A stretch of 64,000 nucleotides of DNA. Source: Tissierella sp. P1 (GTDB lineage: Bacteria; Bacillota; Clostridia; Tissierellales; Tissierellaceae). The notes under the pieces are model-generated. The model was not told the origin of the DNA, searched no databases, and was given only the letters and a program-made list of their open reading frames with translations. Each line of letters begins with the position of its first letter. Position 1 is the stretch's first letter. The stretch covers positions 81,308 through 145,307 of the forward strand of contig NZ_NPMN01000009.1 of the NCBI RefSeq assembly GCF_002266425.1. Reading direction: 5' to 3'. The position numbers and the translations under genes are program-made. Shown piece by piece: positions 33,484 to 43,100 of the stretch.

Positions 33484-35037
33484 ATGTCCAAGTTAAATCT
33501 TGATCAAAAACTAATAGAAAGTTCAAGAAATGCGGCTAGAAATATAGCAGATGAGGTACAAAAATTTATAGATGCTCATACTACAACTGCAACAGAAAGG
33601 ACAATAGCAAGACTTCTAGGAATAGATGGAGTAGATGAAATCGAAAAACCTCTTCCAAACGTAGTTGTAGATAATATTAAAGAAGGCGGAGGACTAGAAA
33701 GAGGTGCGGCATATTGGATAGGGAATGCAGTAGTAAATACAGGGCTTACACCTCAAGAAGTAGCAGAAAAAATAGCAGCAGGAGAAATAGATATTACAAG
33801 ACTTCCAGCTGCTGATGAAAGCAAAATAAAAGAAGTAATATATGAAATAGCAGAAAAGACAGTAGAAAGAATTAAAACAAATAGAAATAAAAGAAATGAA
33901 TATCTAGGCACAATAGGTGAAGGAAAAAAACCATATCTATATGTAATAGTAGCTACAGGAAATATCTATGAGGATATAGTCCAAGCACAGGCAGCAGCTC
34001 GTCAAGGTGCTGATGTTATAGCTGTTATTAGAACTACTGGACAATCCTTACTTGACTACGTACCATATGGACCAACGACTGAAGGTTTTGGTGGAACATA
34101 TGCAACTCAAGAAAACTTCAGACTAATGAGAAGAGCATTAGATGAAGTAGGTGAAGAGGTAGGCAGATATATTAGATTATGTAACTACTGCTCAGGACTT
34201 TGTATGCCAGAGATAGCGGCAATGGGAGCTAGTGAAAGATTAGATATGATGCTAAATGATGCATTATACGGTATTCTATTTAGAGATATTAATATGCAAA
34301 GAACCTTAGTAGACCAATATTTCTCAAGAATAATCAATGGATTCGCAGGAATTATTATAAATACTGGAGAAGACAATTACTTAACCACTGATGATGCAGT
34401 AGAAGCGGCACATACAGTATTAGCATCACAATTTATAAATGAACAATTTGCAATTAAAGCAGGTATACCAGAAGAACAAATGGGTCTTGGTCACGCATTT
34501 GAAATGGACCCAACAGTAGAAAATGGATTTTTACTAGAATTGTCTCAAGCTCAAATGGCTAGAGAAATATTCCCTAAAGCACCGTTAAAATACATGCCCC
34601 CAACAAAATTTATGACAGGAAATATATTTAAAGGTCATGTACAAAATGCTATGTTTAATATGGTATCAATTATGACCAACCAAGGTATCCAATTATTAGG
34701 AATGCTAACAGAAGCAATTCATACACCACATTTACAGGATAGATATCTATCTATAGAAAATGCTCAATATATATTCAATAATGCAAGAGGCCTAGGAGAT
34801 GAAATAGAATTTAAAGAAGGCGGAATTATTCAAACTAGAGCCCAAGAAGTATTGAAAAATGCAGAAGCACTTCTAACTCAGATAGAAAAAGAAGGGTTAT
34901 TTCAAACTATAGAACAAGGTAAATTTGGTGGAGTAAAAAGATCACGTACAGGTGGAAAGGGTCTAGATGGAGTAGCTAAGAAGGACTCAGGATATTTCAA
35001 TCCATTTATTGAATTGATGCTTGGAGGTGACAGATAA
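33484..35037 (+). CDS. kamD: D-lysine (beta-lysine) 5,6-aminomutase alpha subunit
   Basis: A 517-aa large subunit of the adenosylcobalamin- and PLP-dependent aminomutase that moves the terminal amino group of L-beta-lysine (or D-lysine) to carbon 5. The N-terminus SKLNLDQKLIESSRNAARNIA is typical. The TIM-barrel body contains RTTGQSLLDYVPYG and the NYCSGLCMPEIA block. The length is standard. It overlaps kamE by one base at TAATG, and the two form the heterodimeric enzyme. ATG 33484 follows AAAGGAG. Confidence 0.97.
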   Translation: MSKLNLDQKLIESSRNAARNIADEVQKFIDAHTTTATERTIARLLGIDGVDEIEKPLPNVVVDNIKEGGGLERGAAYWIGNAVVNTGLTPQEVAEKIAAGEIDITRLPAADESKIKEVIYEIAEKTVERIKTNRNKRNEYLGTIGEGKKPYLYVIVATGNIYEDIVQAQAAARQGADVIAVIRTTGQSLLDYVPYGPTTEGFGGTYATQENFRLMRRALDEVGEEVGRYIRLCNYCSGLCMPEIAAMGASERLDMMLNDALYGILFRDINMQRTLVDQYFSRIINGFAGIIINTGEDNYLTTDDAVEAAHTVLASQFINEQFAIKAGIPEEQMGLGHAFEMDPTVENGFLLELSQAQMAREIFPKAPLKYMPPTKFMTGNIFKGHVQNAMFNMVSIMTNQGIQLLGMLTEAIHTPHLQDRYLSIENAQYIFNNARGLGDEIEFKEGGIIQTRAQEVLKNAEALLTQIEKEGLFQTIEQGKFGGVKRSRTGGKGLDGVAKKDSGYFNPFIELMLGGDR

Positions 35038-35795
35038 TGGTGGAAATTGCAAAAGTAGATTTAACACAAGTAAAACCTTACGGAGATACGATGAATGACG
35101 GAATGGTACAGCTAGGATTTTCACTTCCAGTACCAGCTGGAGATGAGGCTGTAGAAGCAGCTCGCCAACTAGCTAGAAAGATGGGCTTTGATGAACCATC
35201 AGTGGTGTATTCAAAGGATTTAGGAGTAGGATATACTTATTTCGTAGTATATGGTAAATGCACACACACAATAGATTTTACTAAAATAGAAGTACCAAAG
35301 GTAGATGTAGATGTATTATCTAAAGAAGAAGTAGAGCAATATATTAAAGATAATATAAAGAGAAAAGTAATTATAGTTGGTGCTTGTACAGGTACAGATG
35401 CCCATACAGTAGGTATTGATGCCATAATGAATATGAAAGGCTATGCAGGGCATTATGGACTAGAAAGATATGAAGGAGTAGAGGCATATAACCTAGGCTC
35501 CCAAGTACCAAATGAAGAGTTAGTAGCGAAGGCAATAGAGCTAAATGCAGATGCTATCTTAGTATCACAAGTAGTTACACAAAAAGATGTTCACATACCA
35601 AACCTTACACAATTAGTAGAATTACTAGAAGCAGAAGGTATCAGAGATAAAGTAGTACTTACATGCGGAGGTCCAAGAATCAGCCACGAATTAGCCAAAG
35701 AACTAGGCTATGACGCAGGCTTCGGCACAGGTTCCTTTGCAGAAGATGTGGCTACATTTGTAGTTACAGAAATAGTAAATAGAGAATTGATTTAA
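35037..35795 (+). CDS. kamE: D-lysine 5,6-aminomutase beta subunit
   Basis: A 252-aa small subunit carrying a Rossmann-type B12 domain. The base-off/His-on motif DAHTVG spans residues 121-126, with cobalt-ligating His123. Lys134 in MKGYAGHYG corresponds to the PLP-binding lysine of the C. sticklandii enzyme (offset 10). Dimerisation with KamD completes the enzyme. It ends the visible lysine cluster; the next gene is unrelated. Confidence 0.97.
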   Translation: MVEIAKVDLTQVKPYGDTMNDGMVQLGFSLPVPAGDEAVEAARQLARKMGFDEPSVVYSKDLGVGYTYFVVYGKCTHTIDFTKIEVPKVDVDVLSKEEVEQYIKDNIKRKVIIVGACTGTDAHTVGIDAIMNMKGYAGHYGLERYEGVEAYNLGSQVPNEELVAKAIELNADAILVSQVVTQKDVHIPNLTQLVELLEAEGIRDKVVLTCGGPRISHELAKELGYDAGFGTGSFAEDVATFVVTEIVNRELI

Positions 35796-35919
35796 GATTA
35801 AGGGACAGAACTTTGCGGGATAATCTATCTTGCTGAGGAATGTCCTTAATTTTTTCATTGTATAAAGTAATCTATAAATGATATAATCTATTTAAGGATA
35901 AACGAGGAGGAGAATCTAT

Positions 35920-36252
35920 ATGGATGAAAAAGTTTATGACTTACTAGAAAAACTTTATGCTGAAGTGTTGAACGTAAAAACAGAGCTAAAGGAAGAAATC
36001 CAAGGAGTAAGAACAGAATTAAAGGAAGAAATCCAAGAACTCAGGGACACAATGGCAACAAAGGCAGAACTACAAGAAATAAAGAATACTATGGCAACGA
36101 AGGAAGACCTTGAACTGGTAGTTGAAGAACTAAAAACAGAGATACAATCCGTATATGATGAGGTAAAAGAATTGCGTAATGATTTTAATATATTAGAAAT
36201 AGTGACGACTAAAAGTGCCCTTGATATAGCAAAATTAAAGGCAGTAAGATAA
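35920..36252 (+). CDS. Small coiled-coil protein of unknown function
   Basis: A 110-aa protein, almost entirely predicted coiled coil, with repeats such as LKEEIQGVRTELKEEIQELRDTMATKAELQEIKNTMATKEDL built on 7- and 18-residue periodicities. Such proteins occur often in clostridial and phage-related loci and usually have no assigned function. It has its own ribosome binding site (GAGGAGGAG) and a strong terminator, and is probably independent of the lysine operon. Confidence 0.8.
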   Translation: MDEKVYDLLEKLYAEVLNVKTELKEEIQGVRTELKEEIQELRDTMATKAELQEIKNTMATKEDLELVVEELKTEIQSVYDEVKELRNDFNILEIVTTKSALDIAKLKAVR

Positions 36253-36263
36253 ATAGGAAGAGT

Positions 36264-36308
36264 CAGGAAAGATAGAGCGAAGTATCTTTCCTGACTTATT
36301 TTTTATAT
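36264..36308 (+). terminator. Terminator after the coiled-coil gene
   Basis: AGTCAGGAAAGATA and TATCTTTCCTGACT arms around GAGCGAAG, then a T-rich run. Confidence 0.95.
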
Positions 36309-36410
36309 ACCTCTATTTTAGTTCTTTGTTCCATAGTTGACCTCAATACAATAATGCTGTAAAATAATAAGAATAAGGCTCAAAGGTGCTAACTAAAAGG
36401 AGGCAATAAA

Positions 36411-37526
36411 ATGAATAAAAATAAATCTAAAATTATAATCTTTGCCCTAATTTTAACATTAATTATCCCAAGCTTTGCACTAGCAGAAACACAAAGTAGC
36501 CCACCAGAATTAAAGGCGGATTTAATATTTTTCGAAGAAGTCTTAGAATATGTCAAAGATTCTTATCCATTTGAAGTTGATGAGAGTAAGCTAATAGAAG
36601 CGGCATTAAAAGGGATGCTCCAATCCATAGACCCTTATAGTAACTATTATACAGTAGAGGAGTCAGCTAGTGTATATAAAAGCCTAATGGGTACTTTTAG
36701 TGGAATTGGCATACACATAGAAGAAAAGGACGGATATATAAATGTAAGAGATATTATTAAAAGCCAACCTGCAGAAAAAGCTGGAGTAAAGAAAGATGAT
36801 CTAATCGTATCAGTAGATGATGTAGATATCAAAGATCTTGGATTAGAAAAAGTATCCAGTATGATACAAGGACCGAAGGATACAAAAGTAAAACTAGGTA
36901 TTCAAAGAGAAGGGAAAATCTTAACAATTGAAATAGTAAGAGACACAATTTCAATCACACCTGTACACTATAAAATTTTAGAAAACAAAATAGGTTATTT
37001 ACAAATAGATGAATTCAATACACAGACTACCCAAGAAGTAAAGAAAGCACTTCAAGAATTTGATAATAAAAATGTAACAAAGGTAATATTAGATTTAAGA
37101 GATAATCCTGGAGGACAGCTTACACAGGCAATATCAATAGCTAAATTGTTTGTGCCAAAGGGTGATGTAGTTCATATAAGGGCAAAAAATCAACCATTAG
37201 AGACATATACTTCAACCCTTGAGAAAATAAAATACAAATTAGTAGTATTAGTAAATGAAAATTCAGCATCTGCATCTGAAATAGTAGCAGGAGCCATAAA
37301 GGATAGAAAAGCAGGAACCTTAGTAGGGACAAAAACCTTTGGAAAAGGTATAGTACAATCTCTATTGCCTATTGAAGATGGAAGTTTAATAAAGTTAACA
37401 ACATCAGAATATCTAACTCCAAATAAGACCTCAATACATGGAAAGGGAATAGAGCCAGATATAAAAGTAGAGAACACAGAAAAAGAAGATTTGCAGTTAA
37501 AAAAGGCATTAGAAATATTAAAATAG
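36411..37526 (+). CDS. C-terminal processing peptidase, S41 family
   Basis: A 371-aa exported serine protease of the CtpA/Prc type. A signal peptide/anchor (8-26) is followed by the family N-terminal YVKDSYPFEVDESKLIEAALKGMLQSIDPYSNYY, a PDZ domain (about 85-170; GIGIHIEEKDGYINV, PAEKAGVKKDDLIVSVD) and the peptidase core with ASASEIVAGAIKD (Ser) and GTKTFGKGIVQ (Lys) of the Ser-Lys dyad. It trims or degrades envelope proteins. Distinguishing CtpA from CtpB needs phylogeny, so no symbol is given. Confidence 0.95.
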   Translation: MNKNKSKIIIFALILTLIIPSFALAETQSSPPELKADLIFFEEVLEYVKDSYPFEVDESKLIEAALKGMLQSIDPYSNYYTVEESASVYKSLMGTFSGIGIHIEEKDGYINVRDIIKSQPAEKAGVKKDDLIVSVDDVDIKDLGLEKVSSMIQGPKDTKVKLGIQREGKILTIEIVRDTISITPVHYKILENKIGYLQIDEFNTQTTQEVKKALQEFDNKNVTKVILDLRDNPGGQLTQAISIAKLFVPKGDVVHIRAKNQPLETYTSTLEKIKYKLVVLVNENSASASEIVAGAIKDRKAGTLVGTKTFGKGIVQSLLPIEDGSLIKLTTSEYLTPNKTSIHGKGIEPDIKVENTEKEDLQLKKALEILK

Positions 37527-37550
37527 GATTATTAAAAATTAAATAAACAA

Positions 37551-37575
37551 GGGGACGGAATTAATCGTCCCCTAT
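37551..37575 (+). terminator. Probable terminator after the S41 peptidase gene
   Basis: GGGGACG and CGTCCCC arms around GAATTAAT, followed by only a short T-rich stretch, so it may be weak. Confidence 0.5.
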
Positions 37576-37596
37576 TGTATTAGTTTGGAGGCAGAA

Positions 37597-40104
37597 ATGA
37601 TTTTATCAATTTTATTTATACTAAAAACAATACTATTTTTAAATATTACCAATGTTGAATTTAATAAAATTTTAATATTAATCATAACGTCCATGACCAC
37701 AATAGGGATTATATCTTTAATTAATCAAACAAAGCTAAAATATAAAAATCTAATTATAATGATTTTTTATAGTGTAGTTTCATTTATAATGTTTCTAGAT
37801 GTAGTTTATTATAGTCAATTCTATGCATTACCTTCTGTATCAATGTTAGGACAGGCTAAGCAACTTACAGCAGTGGGAGATAATATAAAAAGCCTGATAA
37901 ATATAAAAAATCTATTAATCATATTAGATATACCTATACTAATTTTTATTTTAGCATATTCCAAGAAAATTAATTTAAAAAGGATAAAAAAAACTTCCGC
38001 TTTTGTCCCTTACATTAATCATATAATATTTACGATTCTTGCTTTCGCAATAATTCATGGCAATACTATAGGACAAATAGAATCATTAATGGCACAAGAA
38101 CCATATTTTTTTCATGCTACAGATATAGCTAAAAATATTAATTCCTCTAAAAATGAAGGAAATATTATATTTACAGAAGAAGACTTAGAGTCAATAAAAC
38201 TTCGTACAAACTTAAAAGATGGTAAATTAACTGGAATAGGAAAAAATAAAAACCTTATAGTACTACAGGTAGAAGCATTGCAAAATTTTGTAATAAATTT
38301 GAATTACAATAATCAAGAAATTACACCAAATTTAAATAGATTAATGAATGATAAATCTTCCGTATATTACGATAAATATTATCAGCTTATAGGTAGGGGT
38401 AATACCTCTGATGCGGAATTCGTAAGTCACAATTCTTTACATCCATCCTTGGAAGAGCCTAGCTATACCAAATATGAGAATAATACATTTTATGGTCTTC
38501 CTTGGTTGTTGAGAGATCAAGGCTATACTGCTTGGGCTATGCATGGATATAAAAAGGAATTTTGGAATAGAGAAAAAGCCTATGTGAGTCAAGGTTTCCA
38601 AAGATTTATATCTGAAGAGGATTATAAATTTGAAAAGACTATTGGATTTGGAATAAGAGATGAAGACTTCTTTAAGCAAAATATAGAATATTTAAAGGAA
38701 TTAGATAGTATAGATAATAATCCATTTTACGCCTTTATTATAACCCTTACATCTCATTCACCTTTTAATATTCCAGAAGAATATCAAATGCTAAAAATTA
38801 AGCCAGAGCATGAAGGCACAATTTTAGGTAATTATCTACAATCAATACATTATGCAGATAAGGAAATAGGTAAATTTATAGAAGAATTAAAGAATGAAGG
38901 GCTATATGAAGATACAGTTATTGCTGTGTATGGAGATCATTTTGCAATACAAAGCGGAGATAATGAAGTAGATAATATGATGACAGAGCTTCTAGGATAT
39001 AAATATGATTATGATTCTATGATGAATATACCACTTATTATTCATGTGCCGGGAGGGGAGATTCATGAAACCATTTCTACAGTAGGAAGCCCCATGGATT
39101 TCTACCCAACTATTTTAAATATAATGGGATATAAAAATGAAAAGGGCTTAATGCTTGGAAGAGATTTGACAAATTATGAAGACAAAAACTATGTATTTCC
39201 ACAAACATATTTATTAAAAGGGTCATTTATATCTGAGGATACAATGTTTGTAATGGCAAGAGATGGATTATTTGACCATAGCAAGGCCTATGGCTTAAAT
39301 ACAAGGGAAGAAATAGATAAGGATAAATTTCGTTCCATGTATGATAAAATAATTGAAGAAATCAATAACTCAGACTTTATACTAAAGAAAAACTTATTGA
39401 AATATTATATAGAGAATAATGGAGAAGTAGATTTAGAGGCTTTAACAGAAGCGGAAATATTAAAGGATAAAAAGATAGATTCGTTCTATTTTAATTCCTT
39501 AGAAGAATTGAATAAGGCCTATGATAAAGGACGTAGGCTATTAGCAGTGGATATAGAATTAACTACAGATGATAGGATAATCTTATTGAAGGATTGGTAT
39601 TGGTACTATAACAATCTCTTTGAAGACCCAAAGGATAGAAGGTTGACTTTAGAAGAATTTAAAGGACTAAAAATGAAAAAAGATCAAAGTCAAATGACAA
39701 TAGAGGATCTTATAAAATGGATGGAAGAACACGAAGATGCATACATTATTCTGCGTCATGGAGAGCCAGATACTAAAGTATTCGTCAAAGCTTTTACAGA
39801 ATATCCAATGCTAATAGATAGATGTATAGTGGAAATAAAAAACTTCCGTCAATATTTAACAGTAACATATAGGGGATTTAACAAGGTAATATTAAATCCT
39901 ACAAAGGAGAACTACACAGATGAGGAAATATTGGACTTTGTTACAATGCACCCCCATGTAGGAGTAATATTAGATAAAGACAGAGCAAAGACAAATCTAC
40001 CAGATAAATTAAAGGAGAAGGGACTACCAACCTATGTAGATGGACCGACTAACGGATTGACAAAGTTAATCCTTAGAGGAAAAGTGAAAGGATTTGTGGA
40101 ATAA
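37597..40104 (+). CDS. LTA synthase-family sulfatase with C-terminal GDPD-like domain
   Basis: An 835-aa membrane enzyme. Five hydrophobic helices at the N-terminus (about 1-165) precede an extracellular alkaline-phosphatase/sulfatase domain (about 220-580). Its nucleophile is Thr270 in GRGNTSDAEF, and VVYGDHF-like metal residues (YGDHFAIQ) occur near 448. The family polymerises glycerol-phosphate from phosphatidylglycerol into lipoteichoic-type polymers. Residues about 635-835 resemble a glycerophosphodiester phosphodiesterase barrel (LEELNKAYDKGRRLLAVDIE), but the usual catalytic His of a HDW motif reads KDW, so this part is probably non-catalytic. ATG 37597 follows GGAGG. The fusion is unusual. 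Confidence 0.9.
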   Translation: MILSILFILKTILFLNITNVEFNKILILIITSMTTIGIISLINQTKLKYKNLIIMIFYSVVSFIMFLDVVYYSQFYALPSVSMLGQAKQLTAVGDNIKSLINIKNLLIILDIPILIFILAYSKKINLKRIKKTSAFVPYINHIIFTILAFAIIHGNTIGQIESLMAQEPYFFHATDIAKNINSSKNEGNIIFTEEDLESIKLRTNLKDGKLTGIGKNKNLIVLQVEALQNFVINLNYNNQEITPNLNRLMNDKSSVYYDKYYQLIGRGNTSDAEFVSHNSLHPSLEEPSYTKYENNTFYGLPWLLRDQGYTAWAMHGYKKEFWNREKAYVSQGFQRFISEEDYKFEKTIGFGIRDEDFFKQNIEYLKELDSIDNNPFYAFIITLTSHSPFNIPEEYQMLKIKPEHEGTILGNYLQSIHYADKEIGKFIEELKNEGLYEDTVIAVYGDHFAIQSGDNEVDNMMTELLGYKYDYDSMMNIPLIIHVPGGEIHETISTVGSPMDFYPTILNIMGYKNEKGLMLGRDLTNYEDKNYVFPQTYLLKGSFISEDTMFVMARDGLFDHSKAYGLNTREEIDKDKFRSMYDKIIEEINNSDFILKKNLLKYYIENNGEVDLEALTEAEILKDKKIDSFYFNSLEELNKAYDKGRRLLAVDIELTTDDRIILLKDWYWYYNNLFEDPKDRRLTLEEFKGLKMKKDQSQMTIEDLIKWMEEHEDAYIILRHGEPDTKVFVKAFTEYPMLIDRCIVEIKNFRQYLTVTYRGFNKVILNPTKENYTDEEILDFVTMHPHVGVILDKDRAKTNLPDKLKEKGLPTYVDGPTNGLTKLILRGKVKGFVE

Positions 40105-40106
40105 AA

Positions 40107-40135
40107 AGGCAGCTAGGATTTCCTAGCTGCCTTAA
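40107..40135. terminator. Bidirectional terminator between LtaS-like and surface operon
   Basis: AAGGCAGCTAGGA and TCCTAGCTGCCTT with a TT loop. Flanking A and T runs make it usable for both convergent genes. Confidence 0.92.
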
Positions 40136-40142
40136 CTTATGG

Positions 40143-43100
40143 TTATGGATATACTATAATAGTATTTCCATGTTGTTTACTGTCACGAATTTCAATTTTG
40201 TTTACAACAGAAAGATCATTTAGATCGGAGTCATCCATTCTCTTTAGCTGAGTATTGCCTTCAGAGCAAGGTTTCCATTCAGCACCATTTATTCTATACT
40301 CCATTTGAGTAGTAGTACCATTTAACTCAAGTGGCTTTATATGAGTGCTTAGGTTTATAGTCTTTAGATTTAGAACAGGGGTAAATTCTAAAGTTTTAAC
40401 TAAGCTAGGAAGAGTATTCTTATTAGCCTTAGTTCTAACATATACATTACCTGCTAAATCTTCGCTATCTAAATGCACTCCATCAATCCATGGTCCATTT
40501 GGTCCGAAGCTATATTCTAAGTTAGTTATAGTACCATTAATACTATTTCTGTACTTAGCTAAATCAAATCCTACAGACACATTAGGTGCTGAAATCGGAG
40601 CCTTGATTGTGTACTTTAAAATACTATCAGATGGCAATGTATTTTCATCGCCTTTAAGTCTAAACGCTAGATTTCCTGCAACAAAGTTTACATTAAATGC
40701 TAATATAGTTTCTCCATTTACTAAAGTCACATAATCAACATTTATCCAATTGTCATTGTCTATTCTGTATTGTAAATCATTTACTATATTCTGTAGTGCT
40801 TCTTTATTTCCAGCATCTACACCGTTAATGGAAATAGTTCTTTTCTGAAGATTATAGTCTAAATTACTATTTACAATAACATTGCCATTGATGAAATCTT
40901 TTTTCTTAATTGGATCCATATCTTTTCTTAGTTTCAATGAATTTCTAGGCTTAGCTTTTTCCCTTACATATACAATTGCTTCAGGTTTCAAGTCAATCTT
41001 TGTTGTAGTAGCAGTACATTGGAACCATAGTCCATCTTCTCCATTAGTAGAATCTATGCTGTACTCCATTGAGGTACTGGTATTTTCAAGCTGGGATTTT
41101 CCAACATTTAATATAACATTTCCTAAATCCAGATTATGTGTAAAGGTAATTTTTTGCTCTAAACTAGGAAGTAGTTCATCTGTAGCTTTCAATCTCACAA
41201 GTACTACATTGCCACCTTCAAATTGAGTATTTGTATTACCTGAAATCCATGATCCACCGTTGATACTATATTCATAGCTTACCCCTTCAGAAGAACCTAT
41301 TTTTTCAATAGTATATTTGGTATCATCATATTTAAGCTGTGGAGCTGAAGCCTTGGCCTTTATAGTCACACTGATAACTGATGAAGGTAAAGTACTTTCA
41401 GTACCCTTAGCTCTAATTTGTAATGTTCCAGCCTTAAATTCTACTCCATAAACTGTTTTAGATCTATCAATTGACTTCCAAGGTTCAGTACCTATTCTAT
41501 ATTCAAGAATTTGAGAGGAGCTTTTGTTAGTTATACTACCTTCAACTATACTATAAGCAATATCTCCAGTAGTAATAGCAGCTTCAACACCAATACCACT
41601 ACTAAGTTCATGCCAATTTAAAGGCTTAGACTTTTCTCTAATATAAACTTTCATGCCTTGGGTAAAAGATATAGTTGTAGTGCTTGCTTTTGCATCGATC
41701 CATGTACCATTTAATCCATCAGTGGAGTCTATACTATATTGCATAGCAGTAGTAGTGCCTTCAATTTTTCCTTCTACTACATTAAGTTTTACATTTTCAA
41801 AAGTTAGATTACCTGTAAAACTTATAGTCTTAGTCAAACTAGGTAAGGTATCAGCTTTAGCCTTATGTCTTACATTTATCCTTGGATTTCCATTTTTTAT
41901 TAAATCAGTTACTTTATCACTGGTCCAAGTAGTATTAGTTTTCCAAGGACCGCCATTTATATTATATTCAAGTACATCTGTTAATGAAGCATCTTCTAAT
42001 AATAATTCACTACTACCATTCCAATAACTAATATTTTTAGTAAAATCATCAGCAATTAACTCAGGAGCTGAAGCGGGATTAGCTATGATTGCCAATTCAA
42101 CAGGTTCAGAAGGAAGCTTATCAGCATCTCCCTTAGCTCTAACCTCAAGTTACCTTGCTTAAAATCTACTGCTGTTGACGGGTCAGTGGAGGATAAATCC
42201 TTCCAGCTATCGTTACCTATTCTATATTGAAGACCTCTTTTTCCTGTATCGGTAATAGTACCAGCTAGAATGTCAAAACTTATACTTTCTTTAGTAGGAC
42301 TTGTGACGATACCTACAATACCAACTGTGTATTTATTTAAAGGTCTAGCCTTTTCTCTAATGATCACTGTTCCATCCTTTACGAAGCTTACAGGAGTTTC
42401 ATTAGCCTTAGCTGTAGTATAAGTATCTCCATCATTTAAACTATATTCCATAGTTGTAGTAGTACCAATAATTTTACCTGCCCCAACATTCATAGTTACA
42501 TTACCTAGATACAATCCATTTAATTTTCCAGTAGCTAATGATGGCAAGCTATTTTCATTAGCACTATATCTAACTCTCAAATCAGAGTCCTTAGTTAAAA
42601 TAATCTTAGGTGTATCAAGTTTAGACCAATTACTACCACCATCTAGACTGAAATCGAATATTCCAGCTTCAAATCCATTTAATTCGACTTCTTTCTTATC
42701 TGTAGTGTAATTTACACTTAATGTGTAAGGATCAATTCCTACAGGTGCTTTAGGATGACTTAGAGCAGCTACTTCTCTAAATACCTTAATATTATCTTTG
42801 TCTCTTACATAGACTTTACCAGCTTTAAATCCGCTAGTAACAGTAGTTTCAGTTCCACTAGAAGCATCATACCATGTTCCATTAACTCCATTGGTTGAGT
42901 CTAAGCTATATTGCATATTCTCATTAGTATTAGTCAGCTTATTATCTACAACATTTATTCCTACATTATTTAATTCTCCTATTATAGATCCGCCTTTAAT
43001 CAACTTTAACTCTATTTCATCAGAATCAACAGAGTTAGGCTCTGTTACAGCAATGCCTTTAATTTTTACTTTAATTGTTGTATCACTAGTTAAAGTAGTG

